64,000 nt of DNA from the NCBI GenBank assembly GCA_036426205.1, contig CM071567.1:294474592-294538591 (forward strand), written 5' to 3'. Position 1 is the stretch's first letter; each line of letters starts with the position of its first letter. The notes beneath the pieces are model-generated. The model did no database searches, was not told the origin of the DNA, and saw only the letters and a program-made list of their open reading frames with translations. This document shows, piece by piece, positions 21,562 to 31,870 of this stretch. The stretch is from Ascaphus truei. Its lineage: Eukaryota > Chordata > Amphibia > Anura > Ascaphidae. Made by a program: the position numbers and the translations under genes.

Positions 21562-22159
21562 TGTTACAGGGCGCGCGTGCACCCGTCCTCTTCTACACTC
21601 CTCCTGCAGCCTTGGCTCCACCTCCCATCAGCTGGAGGCTATTCCCACTAGGGAACACCACACCAGGCATCTGAACCTATCCCTGGGGCCGCTCAGCCAA
21701 GCCCCCACTCCACCTCTTGCTCCCATTGGTTCTCCAACATTTATAGTTCCTGTCTGCCCTCTCTTTCCTCGCTCTGCATAGTTTTCCTTTGGCTCTTGTA
21801 GTACGGAGGTCTATGCCTGGCTCTCTTTTGTATTGCAGCTCTCGCTCCAGTCCCTGCCCTCGTTTGATACCCTTGGATTTGACTCTTGTTAGACTTTGTG
21901 TACCTCGCTACTCCCTGGACTCGGCTTTTGACCTCACTACGCTGCTCTCTCCTGCCCTTGACCTACGGCTTTTGGATCTCTACCTTCGGACCTCTGGCGC
22001 CCCAGACGCGGCAAGTGTCAGGCTAACCCTTTCTCACTAGATCCAGGCAACGCATCTTACCACACTCCGGGCATGCCCTCATTTTTGTGGGTGCGTGTTA
22101 TACCCTTACCCACCTCAGTACTGGGGACTGGCGAGGTCTGCGGGCAGTCAACCGTTACA
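21562..22159 (+). mobile_element. Putative 5' LTR of a Ty3/Gypsy element (598 bp)
   Basis: It starts TGTTACAGGGCGCG and ends CAACCGTTACA, giving TG...CA termini, and lies directly before gag. A CATTTATAG box near 21737 could serve transcription. A normal tRNA primer-binding site is not evident right after the end: gag codons begin within a few bases, so a leader deletion or a different 3' border is possible. No matching 3' LTR is present in the window. Confidence 0.5.
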
Positions 22160-22161
22160 TT

Positions 22162-23034
22162 ATGCAGAGAACACCAAATGCAGACCCCCCTGAGGTGGGC
22201 CAAGGTGTGTTCATGGAACACTGGCAATTCCTGAGCGATCAAGTAATGGCCGTGGCAGAGCAGCTTTCAAACCTCTCCCTGCGGGACCCGCCAGCTACAC
22301 CGTCCCCTCCTGCCCCAGTACCTATGGGCGTCTCGGAGCCACGTATTCCACCACCCAACCGGTATGCCGGAGATCCCCTTACTTGCCGGGGATTCCTGAA
22401 CCAATGTGACGTCCAGTTTGAGATGTCCCCGTCCCGGTCCCCACAGATCGTTCCAAGGTGGCCTATATCTACGCCCTGCTGACGGGCGATGCTCTCGCTT
22501 GGGCTTCGCCCATCTGGGAACACAGATCAGAAATAACGCAAGATTTCCCCATATTTCGTTGAGAATTCAAGCATGTCTTTGACACGCCAGCGCGTAGGGA
22601 GACTGCCGCTTCTTCCTTGTTTCATCTCTCCCAGGGTTGCAGGTCGGCTGCAAGATATGCGGTGGAGTTCCGCACAATCACTGCGGAGACTCGGTGGAAT
22701 GATGAGGCCCTTCATGCGGCATACTGGAAGGGATTGTCCGAATCCCTCAAGGCGATCTGGCAGCCCATGCTCGTCCCTCTTCTTTGGAGGATCTCATCAC
22801 CCTTAGCATCCGGTTGGACCAGCGCATTCAAGAGAGACGCCAGGAGTGCCAGCGTCCCCGATTTATGCCGCCCACGGCTGCTTCTTCTAGGTCTCCTCCC
22901 TTGGCCCTTCCAGCATTGGACGCCCCTGAGCCGATGCAGATCGGTAGTCAACAGCTCTGGACTGCTGAAAGAACATGCCGCCCAAATGAGGCCCTCTGCT
23001 TCTACTGTGGTTCCCTGGATCACCAAGTATGACA
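22162..23034 (+). pseudogene. gag: Gypsy gag (capsid and zinc knuckle), frameshifted
   Basis: Gag packages the element RNA in virus-like particles. The first open part (to about 22440) reads PEVGQGVFMEHWQFLSDQV, then SEPRIPPPNRYAGD and CRGFLNQCDVQFEM, the start of the retrotransposon capsid fold seen in sushi-type Gypsy elements and the PEG10/RTL families. In other frames follow KVAYIYALLTGDALAWASPIWE (split by a frameshift at about 22455), AARYAVEFRTI and LDQRIQERRQECQRPRF. Near the end CFYCGSLDH gives the first three ligands of a CCHC knuckle. At least three frame changes and a stop make it inactive. I start at 22162, the first Met after the putative LTR; an upstream in-frame Met at 22087 would lie in the LTR. 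A disrupted copy is at 31012-31870. Confidence 0.8.
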
Positions 23035-25000
23035 CTGCCGCCTGAGACCAGGAAACGAGAACGCCCAGTAAAATTTGAGGGGCTTTTCCTGGGTACCATC
23101 TCTCATTGCCCCTCTCCCCCCAAAGAGCTCCCAAAGAGAATTCTTTTGCCTATAACCCTCGAGGGTCCCAATGTTCGGGTAGCAGTCGCAGCATTCATCG
23201 AGTCCGGGTCTGGTGGCAACTTCCTGGATCACAACTATGCCTGCAAAAACCAAATTCCGTTAGTCAAGAAGAGAGTACCCATCGGCCGTGAGGCTATTGA
23301 TGGCCGACCTCTGCAACCAGCATTCATTATCTGGGTATCTGTTCCCCTCACACTCACCACTGCGGACGGTCACACTGAGGTCATCATCTTCGATGTCTTC
23401 CACTCACCCACAGTCCAGGTCAATCTGGGATTGCTGTGGCTCCAGCTTTACAATCCGCGTGTCGATTGGACAGATGAATTGCCGATCCAGTGGGGTTCTA
23501 CCATGAATGAGGCTGTCATACCCCCGTTACCATGCTCGCTGGCCTCGACACTTCATTACCACCTCTCTCCACCCTTCCAGAAGTATACTGGGATTTCTTG
23601 GATGTCTTCAACAAGACCCAGGCTGAGGTTTTGCCGCCTCATCGTTCGTATGACTGCCCCATATAATTAATTCCTGAAGCCACACTCCCTAAGTCTAAAT
23701 CGTATCCCCTCTCCGTGCCTTAGACCGAGGCTATGACGACTTACATCCAGGAGAACCTCAAGAGAGGCTTTATTCGGAACTCCACTTCCCCGGCCGGGGT
23801 AGGGTTCTTCTTCGTGAAGAAAAAGGATGACTACTTAAGACCCTGTATCGACTTTCGTGGGCTTAACAAAATCACAGTTAAAAAACGGTACCCCCTTCCT
23901 CTAATTTCGTAACTCTTTGACCGGCTCCAAGGAGCCTCTGTATTTTCCAAACTTGACCTGAGAGGAGCTTACAATCTAATCCGAATACGGGAGGGTGACG
24001 AGTGGAAGACTGCATTGAACACACGCACGGGCCATTATGAATATCTCGTGATGCCGTTTGGCCTCTGCAACACCCCAGCTGTCTTCCAAGAATTTATGAA
24101 TGACATCTTCCGGGACATTTTGGTGTAATTTTGTAATAGTATCTAGACGACATCCTAGTTTTCTCCAGAAACCTTGAGGAGCACATACATTACACCAGGG
24201 TGGTCCTCGCTCGGCTTCACGCAAATAGCCTCTACGCGAAGATGGTAAAATGTCTCTTCCACCGATCATCCACAACCTTCCTAGGCTATATAATTTCCAA
24301 CAAAGGCTTCACCGTGGATCCTGAGAAATTGAAGGCTGTTCTAGACTGGCCGTTACTGAATACCCTAAAAGCCGTCCAGTGTTTCCTTGGGTTCTCAAAC
24401 TACTATCGGAAATGTATCCGTAATTTTTCCACTATGGCTCTGCCCATTACCGCCCTTACCAAGAAAGAGGCTGACCCATCAGCATGGTCCCCTAACGCCA
24501 TCAAAGCCTTCGAGTTCCTCAAAAGAGCTTAGCCTCCGCCCCCATCCTTCGTCACCCGGACACATCTCTTCCCTTTACCCTTTAAGCTGACGCTTCCGAT
24601 GTTGGAGCTGGGGCAGTACTCTCGCAAAGGTCCTCACCTCAAGAAAAACTCCGTCCTTGTGGTTTCTTTTCAAGGAAATTTTCTTTGGCCGAGAGAAATT
24701 ATGATGTCGGGAACCGAGAACTCTTGGCAATCAAGTTAGCCTTGCAAGAATGGAGACACCTCCTCGAGGGTACCAAAGAGCCAGTGGCAATTCTCACCGA
24801 TCACAAAAACTTATTGTACATTGAGGGGGCTCGTCGTCTGGGATCCCGCCAAGCACGTTGGGCACTTTTTTTCTCCCGATTCAATTACACGATTTCGTAT
24901 ATTCCTGGTACCAAGAATATTAAGGTCAACGCACTTTCACGCCAGTTCTCTAATAAAACTTTGGAGACCATTCTGAGTAGGGATGGAGTTCCCATGCTCT
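23035..25000 (+). pseudogene. pol: Gypsy pol: protease, reverse transcriptase, RNase H; integrase absent
   Basis: Positions 23035-23510 encode an aspartic-protease region (PKRILLPITLEG, then AAFIESGSGGNFLD, where the active-site D-S/T-G is E-S-G). RT follows in pieces: [72 protein letters not shown], then, after stops at about 24126-24142, YLDDILVFSRN with the catalytic DD. The thumb and connection carry FLGYIISNKGFTVDPEK and FLGFSNYYRKCI; RNase H carries [18 protein letters not shown] and [14 protein letters not shown]. Coding similarity ends near 25000, before any integrase, and unrelated sequence follows. The gene order is that of Ty3/Gypsy. Several stops are shared with the second copy, so they are genuine mutations. 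Confidence 0.88.
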
Positions 25001-25300
25001 GATTGGCTCAAGTACCATGTGACAAGCTTTCAATGACGTCATATCCTTTCTCCCCCCAAGCCTCTGTCACATGGTATACTAGAGCCAATCAGAGTAGGGA
25101 TGGAGTTCCCACGCTCTGATTGGCTACCGTACCATGTGAGGCCGGCCATGTTTCTTTTAATGACGTCATCTTAAAGGCAATTGAAGCAAAGCCATTCTGA
25201 TTGGCTGTGCTTTCATTGCCTTTAAGTGACGTCATCATTTTTATTTTTATCAGCCAAAACACATGGTTTTCACGGCCCATTTAGGGCCGTGGGAACCATA
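25001..25300. repeat. Inverted CTCTGATTGGCT repeat region
   Basis: GCTCTGATTGGCTCAAGTACCATGTGAC at about 24999-25026 is inverted at about 25068-25096, where it precedes a direct copy of AGTAGGGATGGAGTTCCC (24976 and 25095). Further CTGATTGGCT and TGACGTCAT boxes recur up to 25235. CCAAT and CRE-like words suggest promoter-type sequence, but no transcript is shown. Confidence 0.65.
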
Positions 25301-25700
25301 TGACGAAAATGTGAAGTCATAGGCCTTTAAAAGCCTATGTCGTCTCATTTTGAAGCCAGACGCCGAGGAGGAAGGACCTCCGGAGAAGAAAGAAGACCAG
25401 GGCGTGGCCGAAGATGGAAAGAAGACCCCGCCCGGAAGAAGATAGAAGAAAGAAGAATACAGATGAAGATGAAGATGGATTACAATTAGAAGACCCGTGG
25501 ATTGATTTGGATTTTTAGATTAATGTTTATTTTTTTGTATGGTTTATTATTTTATGGGTTCCTGTGCCTGGTGGATTGGTTCGTGAGTAAGCTGCGCAAC
25601 GGGAGTCGGTGGGGCCAAGTAATGGTAAGTGAACTAAAGAAATGTATTTTATTTAACTTGTTAATTTTTTTAAAAGCTTTTTTAACATGTGGATTTTTTT
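25301..25700 (+). promoter_or_regulatory. Leader-like segment with a possible 5' splice donor
   Basis: The purine-rich run (GAAGAAAGAAGACC, GAAGATAGAAGAAAG, AGATGAAGATGAAGATGG) at 25370-25480 is followed by GGGAGTCGGTGGGGCC and then AATGGTAAGTGA at 25621, a close match to a vertebrate 5' splice site. The preceding block has CCAAT and CRE-like words. It may be the transcribed first exon of an element whose remainder is missing. This is inference only. Confidence 0.3.
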
Positions 25701-26415
25701 TTTGTGGTATATCATTTGTTGCAACTGTATGTATGTATGTATATATGTCTAGAGAGATATATACATACAGGGTAAGAAATGATGTTGTTTTAAAAGCTTT
25801 CTTTCATGTGTTTTAAAATAATTTGTCTATGCTGCTATGCTTTATTGTGTGTTTAAAGTATTTTAAAATTAGATAGATGTAATAGTTGATATTGTATTGT
25901 GTGCTTGTGTTCAGGGTTAGCCTTTGTTTTAAAGTTTGAATTCTGTTTGTATTGGTACTTATATTTTTTCACATGCTAAATTGTTCTGCTCCAGGCGTGA
26001 ATTAGTTAATTGTTTCATTGTTCGGGATGGACTGTCAATTGTTTAGGGATGTAAATAATGATTGCTAATTGATTTTTGTTTACTTGATTGGTTAAAATAT
26101 TTTACTTGTTTGGAGGTACTGTATTTGTATTTTGCTTGCAATGATATTGTTAACATTCATTTGCAGAATGTATATGGTGCATAGATTTTATGCATCATTT
26201 ATACAATGTAAATGCAATGTATTGATTGGAATGTGAGGTTTTTCAGTGGCATTTGATGAGTTAGATTGTAAGATCAGTTAGGATTATTAAAGGATATTCA
26301 TTGTAATGTAGTGTGTCTGTATGGAGAAGTGTTATTTGTAGTACAATATGGTTTTGATAACCCTTCTACATTTATTTGTATATTGGTTCATCATGTGTGT
26401 GTTGTATATCCTGTA

Positions 26416-26418
<3 letters not shown>
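25701..26418. other. TG/AT-rich stretch, no gene
   Basis: Intron-like or intergenic sequence with many TTTTAAA and GTATGTAT words. Nothing coding was recognised. It is duplicated at about 34480-35200. Confidence 0.4.
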
Positions 26419-26457
<39 letters not shown>

Positions 26458-26470
26458 TTATATATATATA
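26419..26470. repeat. (TA)n microsatellite before the hammerhead unit
   Basis: Pure TA run broken once by GATTA at about 26456. Confidence 0.9.
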
Positions 26471-26830
26471 TCTTTGCAACCCCACACTGATGAGACCCAT
26501 CAAGGTCGAAACAGCTGTCTGTGGGTGGTTTTCTGGGTATGACTTAACCCTGGCTGGCTCAAAGCTGTGACCATGCAGCAAGCTTAAGCCTGGGAACCAT
26601 GTCAAAAGGGTTTTTGAGGCAAAAAGTGACACTGTGTGCTCATTTGCATGTCATTTCCCAGAATCCCTTGCTGCAGTGGAAGTGCTGTATGCGGGTGATA
26701 ATGGGGAAATGTGGGGTTGCAGACCTGCCTAAGACATGCAGATGAGCAACAGGTGTTATTGATATTTGCTTCCTGTGGAGGGTTTTGTCACTGTTGACCA
26801 CCAAACTAACGCAGTATTAGGGATAGTAGA
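26471..26830 (+). mobile_element. Hammerhead-bearing repeat unit (about one monomer)
   Basis: The hammerhead (26481-26525) is followed by the unit body CATGCAGCAAGCTTAAGCC, TGTGCTCATTTGCATGTCAT, CCCAGAATCCCTTGCTGCAG, GTTGCAGACCTGCCTAAGAC and TTTTGTCACT, ending in an AT tract before a second hammerhead would be reached. The order is that of the tandem unit at 14530-15075 on the other strand. Compared with copy 2 and the 14.6-kb unit it lacks short pieces such as ATAG after AAGCCT, which looks like low sequence quality. Confidence 0.8.
26481..26525 (+). ncRNA. Hammerhead ribozyme, type I with minimal stem III
   Basis: All conserved positions are present. Stem I CCCACA (26481-26486) pairs with TGTGGG (26520-26525); after a small bulge AAC (26478-26480) can pair with GTT (26528-26530). 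The catalytic box CTGATGA is 26487-26493. Stem II is GACC (26494-26497) and GGTC (26504-26507) closed by CATCAA. GAAA is 26508-26511. Stem III is ACA (26511-26513) and TGT (26516-26518) around GC. The cleavage triplet is GTC (26517-26519), so the RNA should cut itself after C 26519. A short stem III with closed stem I is typical of hammerheads in Penelope-like elements and retrozymes. Such RNAs process tandem transcripts into unit-length or circular RNA. I predict activity; a dimeric fold may be needed with so small a stem III. Confidence 0.85.
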
Positions 26831-26990
26831 AAAAAATATAGATATACATAAAAATATATATATATACATAATATATATATAAATACAATATACATATATA
26901 CATATACATATATATATATAATAGTATATATATAATATATATAATATATACACATCTATTATTGTATTATATTCATGTATTATTAGATTT
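26831..26990. repeat. AT-rich simple sequence
   Basis: Irregular TATATA and ATACATA runs. The frames it opens on either strand (Tyr/Ile-rich) are artefacts. Confidence 0.9.
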
Positions 26991-27082
26991 ATTTTTTGGG
27001 CGGCTGCTGTGTGTGATTTTTTTTTATTGTGGGTAGCGGGGGTGGGTGAAGGGGGTATTTGGCCCTTGGTGTGAGTTTAGGT
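26991..27082 (+). repeat. Half of the GTAGCGGGGGTGGGTGAAGG palindrome, cut at the duplication junction
   Basis: The left arm of the palindrome (complete at 35825-36060) runs to GTGTGAGTTTAG and then switches to the start of copy 2 at about 27083. The junction therefore falls inside a hairpin-forming sequence. Confidence 0.8.
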
Positions 27083-27229
27083 GGAACATGAGGTCACGAC
27101 GCCAGCCAGCATCATGTTTCATACCAACAGGAAGCCAACAGCGTGACATCTCATGGCAAAATGGGTATGATTCAATAGGAGCTTACGTGTCATAACACAC
27201 CTTATAGCCCATCCATGTCAAAAAGCTAT

Positions 27230-28863
27230 GGGGCCTATGCTATAATCCCCGATAAGCCACTTACGAGGCCTTTTTCACCAAAAAGGCCTACAGCATCAGT
27301 AATCCCTGATAAAATCACTGAAAAAAAGTTACTTTCAGCATATTTGTTGGAAAAAAAAAAAAAATCGCCAAACTAGTGGCCTAGAAGCCACTTATCGCCA
27401 GATTTCCCATTCATGCAATTCTAGTAGCCATGAGAGGTTATCGGGGCTCTAGAATGGCGATTTTCTCTCAAAATCTCCGCAGAGAAAGTTGTCATGATGG
27501 TGGTGAGAAACCTGGCGAGAAAGTGCCGAGAGAGGACATAGAAAAAAAAATGCCATTTCTGCCGGATTGATGCCGGGAGTCTCCAGAGTTGATACACTTA
27601 ATATCAGCCCCAGAGACCCCCCGGCATGAATCTGATGCAATAAAAATGCATACAGGCAACTCATTACCTTAGCGGCTAACGCTCGGCAATGAATGGGATA
27701 AGGAAACAACAGCAGGTTTATTGGGGTCAGAGGGGGTGAGTTAAGGGGCGTAGGGTACTTGGCCCTGTTTACTCAACCCCTCTGCCCCAAATAAAAACAT
27801 TACAATAGTACATAACCACCAATACACAACCCACACCCTGTACCCCCACATAAAAGCATTTTTTATTTTTTATGCACAAGATATCAGAGGCAAGGCGGGG
27901 TCCTCGGGTGGTCCCGTGGGTCTCCAGGTGGTCCCGAGGGTGTCAGGGGCACGGGGGCCCAGCGGTGTCCGGTCCTCAGTGGTTCCCGCAGGGTGTTCAT
28001 TGGTCTCCAGGTGGTCCTGCGAGTGTACAGGGGTCACTGCGCCTGCAGTACCAATCTGTTCTGAAAAAATTAAAAGTGCAATACATGGATATAAATATAA
28101 CCCTCCACCCAATGCATAACAGTACAGTAATGGGCAAAATTACTATTATCCACATATGGATAATAGTGGCATATGTCCATTTAAAATAAAACATCAACCA
28201 GCAGCATTAAAGTACGGAGATCTCAGGAGACCCCCTATTCCCGCACACTATTTGTAAAAATTTAATTAAAGCAGCTTCATACCATAGCGGATAGCTGCTA
28301 CGGTAACGACTTCTTAAAATTCTAATGTTAATACTACTGTATTGTAGTAGGGGTCTCTGGAGAAGAACCTTGTGATTTGAGGTACCGGGACCCCCCTCTT
28401 TCAGAGAGAACAGGCCCCGTTATGGGGTTCCGTATCTCCTATGCATTTAATTCCCACGGTCAAGTAACGCGAGGCATTAAATGCATAGGAGAAACCGGAC
28501 CCCATAACGGGGCGCTGTATCTCGGGAACCAGGGGTCCCCAGACCTCAAATCAACACGGTTGTGCTCTGGAGAACCCCTGCATCATCTAAAATAGTATTA
28601 CATTTATATTAAAAAAAATGTGATCGCTGGGGAGATTTCCACAGGGCGAGAGAGCCGCTCTCTGCAGCTGAAAGCGAAGAAATCACCGGTTGTTAAGGCC
28701 TTTCGAGAGAGGCGATCATTCACGCTGCGGCTACTCGCCAGTTTTGCACATTGTGCTACCACAGGTATTCGGGGGTTATGAATACCGTGATAGCAACGCT
28801 GTCAAAACTGGCGGTGTAAACGGCCACAGCAAATTTTTTTATCGGGGCTTATAGCTAGGCCCC
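27230..28863 (+). mobile_element. Second copy of the GGGGCC-ended DNA transposon
   Basis: Same termini and internal order as 18323-19964, including a minisatellite (27890-28045) and a palindrome (28347-28583), with scattered one-base indels. Confidence 0.8.
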
Positions 28864-30425
28864 AACTTGTGAATCAGCTACAAGAGCCTATTTACTAAGC
28901 AGTGTTAAGACATCTTATGTGACTGTAAGACACTATCAAATAGTACAGGGAAACATGATAAGCCAAAAATACAATATATCAACGTTGCACCGCTACAAAT
29001 AACACATTCTTTACTGCGACCAATTAAAATATCAGGATGCTATAAACATGACTAAATATTGCAGGTTTAGAATCTGATTTTAACTCAGTCCCAATATTTA
29101 TAAAAACCGCAGTAGTGCCAATAAATACTGCATTTTATGTACTCCAGACTGGCATTAGCCCTATCTTGCTATGTATGATGATTGTAATATTAAAGTTTAG
29201 GAATGGTAGTTTTTGGACCATAGAGTCATGTACCTTTAAGAGGAGGACCTATGTGAAATTTAGCTTTTATTAGCTTTTATTGAGTTATTGACACTGGTAT
29301 ATAAACTACACACCCACTAGGGTATTCATTGCTCCTGAGGAAGCTGTGGTGTAACACAGAGAAACGCTGTTGAGCCTATTCCTGCAGGCCTGCCCACAGC
29401 TGCCCAGAAGGAGAAGGTGCCTAGTCTGCGGTTCCCCTGCTGTCTGCTAACCTCCGTGTTCGGATCGGAAGCGTCACCCTTGCGCGCGGAAGTGACGTCA
29501 GACGCCAGTCATCGCGATCCGACGAGGAGGAACTGGGAGTTGCAGCAGCTAGTGGACATCCACACAGACGCCGGTTTCACCTCTAAAGTAAACGCACGAC
29601 TTGGCTTCCCTTCCAACCACCTGTATGTATGCAGTGGCCCTGGTTGCATAAAGGAGAAAACAAAACCCAACCATAAATTAGCCAATAATTGGCCGTTTAT
29701 ACGTACAAGGGCAAGATATCCTAAACAAGCATGGAATAGGTGATACATATATAACTACAGCACATATAATCACATGAGCTCACCACTATGGCTACAAAGG
29801 GGTTACAATGACACTTAAACTGCACTTCTAACCCCCGCCCCCTTGGCTACCTAACGGCTAGTGAAACCATTGCTATGTAGTGCTTTACTAACCACTAAAA
29901 CAAGCATTTAACCCTATCACCACTACCACCCCCAGGGGGCCAAATCACCCACTCTGTGAACGCCCCCATCATCCACCCGCCTACCCCAGCGCCTCAGCAA
30001 AATTAACCCCAAATGGATAATACTATAGGGCTATTGCTATATAAAAAAAGCAAACAGACTGTATTAAAACAAACCCATTACAAATATAAAATGTACATTG
30101 ATAAATAAACCATGATTTATCCCTGTGCTACCTAGGCCCTCTCAATGGGGGGTCTAGATTGCAATGTGGCCATCAATGGTGATCTCTGGGTTACTTACCC
30201 CACCCGGGATGTGACCCTCATTTCAGGGACGGAGGTCCCGCAGACCAATCTGTAAAGGGGATCGGGGGACACGTTCTACAGCGGGTCCCCGTCACTCGGT
30301 CCCAGTACTGCTGCATGTCCCAGGCCCCCTCCCCGCTGGCTCCTTACCCGCTCTGGTCGGGCGCCGCTCCGGTCCTCCATGGCACACGCCGCCTCCGCCC
30401 ACACGTGCCGGGGTGTGCGCGGGAG
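28864..30425 (+). other. Duplicate of the 19.97-21.56 kb segment, including the hammerhead-like element
   Basis: Counterpart of 19965-21561. The hammerhead-like motif is near 29333-29378, where CAGCGAAACGCGTT of copy 1 reads CAGAGAAACGCTGTT. No additional gene. Confidence 0.8.
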
Positions 30426-31011
30426 TGTTAAGGCGCGCGTGCACCGTCCCTCTTCTACACTCCTCCTGCAGCCTTGGCTTCCACCTCCCATCAGCTGGAG
30501 GCTATTCCCACTAGGGAACACCACACCAGGCATCTGAACCATCCCGGGGGCCGCTCAGCCAAGCCCCCACTCACCTCTAGCTCCATTGGTTCCCAACATT
30601 TATAGTTCCTGTATTGCCCTCTCTTTCCTCGCTCTGCCATAGTTTTCCTTTGCTCTTGTAGTACGGAGGGCTATGCCTGGCTATCTTTTGTATTGCAGCT
30701 CTCGCTCCAGTCCCTGCCCTCGTTTGATACCTTGGATTGTGACTCTTGTTAGACTTTGGGTACCTCGCTACTCCCTGGACTCGGTTTTGACCTCACTCGC
30801 TGCTCTTCCTGCCCTGACCTACGCTTTTGGATCTCTACCTTCGGACCTCTGGCGCCAGACGCGGCAAGTGTAAGGCTAACCCTTCTCACTAGATCCAGGC
30901 AACGCATCTTAACCACAACTCCGGGCATGCCATCATTTTTGGGGTGCGTGTTATACCCTTACCACACTCAGTACTGGGGACTGGCGGGTCTGCGGGCAGT
31001 CAACCGTTACA
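30426..31011 (+). mobile_element. Second copy of the putative Gypsy LTR
   Basis: Counterpart of 21562-22159: starts TGTTAAGGCGCGCGTGC and ends CAACCGTTACA, shorter by indels. Confidence 0.5.
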
Positions 31012-31870
31012 TTAGCAGAGACCACCAAATGCAGACCCCCCTGAGGTGGGCCAAGGTGTGTTCATGGAACATGGCAATTCCTGAGCGATCAAGTAATGGC
31101 CCGTTGGCAGAGCAGCTTTATAACCTCCCTGCGGGACCCGCCAGCTACACCGTCCCCTCCTGCCCCAGTACTATGGGCGTCTCGGAGCAGTAGTATTCCA
31201 CCACCCAACCGGTATGCCGGAGATCCCCTTACTTGCGGGGATCCGAACAATGTGACGTCCAGTTTGAGATGTCCCCGTCCCGGTCCCCACAGATCGTTCC
31301 AGGTGGCCTATAATTACGCCCTGCTGACGGGCGATTGCTCTCGCTTGGCTCGCCCATCTGGGAACACAGATCAGAGAAAAACGCAAGATTTTCCCCATAT
31401 TTCGTGAGAATTCAGCATGTTCTTTGACACGCCAGCGCGTTAGGGAGACTGCCGCTTCTTCCTTGTTTCATCTCCCAGGGTGCAGGTCGGCGCAAGATAT
31501 GCGGTGGAGTTCCGCACAATCACTGCGGAGACTCGGTGGAATGATGAGGCCCTTATGCGGAATACTGGAAGGGATTGTTCCGAATCCCTCAAGGCGATCT
31601 GGCAGCCCATGCTCGTCCCTCTTCTTTGGCGGATCTCATACCATTAGCATCCGGTTGGACCAGCGCATCAAGAGAGACGCCAGGAGGCCAGCGTCCCCGA
31701 TTTATGCCGCCCACGGCTGCTTCTTCTAGGTCTCCTCCCTTGGCCCTTCCAGCATTGGCACGCCCCTGAAGCCGATGCAGATCGGTAGTCAAAAAGCTCT
31801 GGACTGCTGAAAGAACATGCCGCCCAAATGAGGGCCCTCTGCTTCTACTGTGGTTCCCTGGATCCAAGTA
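31012..31870 (+). pseudogene. gag: Second copy of Gypsy gag, disrupted
   Basis: Same capsid and knuckle pieces as 22162-23034 (PPPNRYAGDPLTC, then AKYAV-like and CFYCGSLD segments), but broken by many more frame changes, nearly all one-base. Function cannot be judged from this copy. Confidence 0.75.

Larger units (their letters stand above)
18173..27082 (+). repeat. Copy 1 of a head-to-tail duplicated ~8.9-kb block
   Basis: From ACATGAGGTCACGACGCCA at 18178 onward, every block recurs in the same order and orientation about 8,910 bases later, up to GTGTGAGTTTAG at 27080 and its counterpart at 35875. It contains the DNA transposon, the hammerhead-like element, the Gypsy element, the leader-like segment and the hammerhead unit annotated separately. 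Up to about 26.45 kb this copy looks clean; beyond it, it too lacks bases present in the other copy. Confidence 0.95.

Noticed and set aside
21298..21781. GC-rich overlapping open frames before and in the Gypsy LTR
   Set aside because: Four frames on both strands overlap with no domain; the region reads as LTR and flank.
26348..26953. Tyr/Ile-rich open frames resembling membrane peptides
   Set aside because: They come from TA simple sequence.
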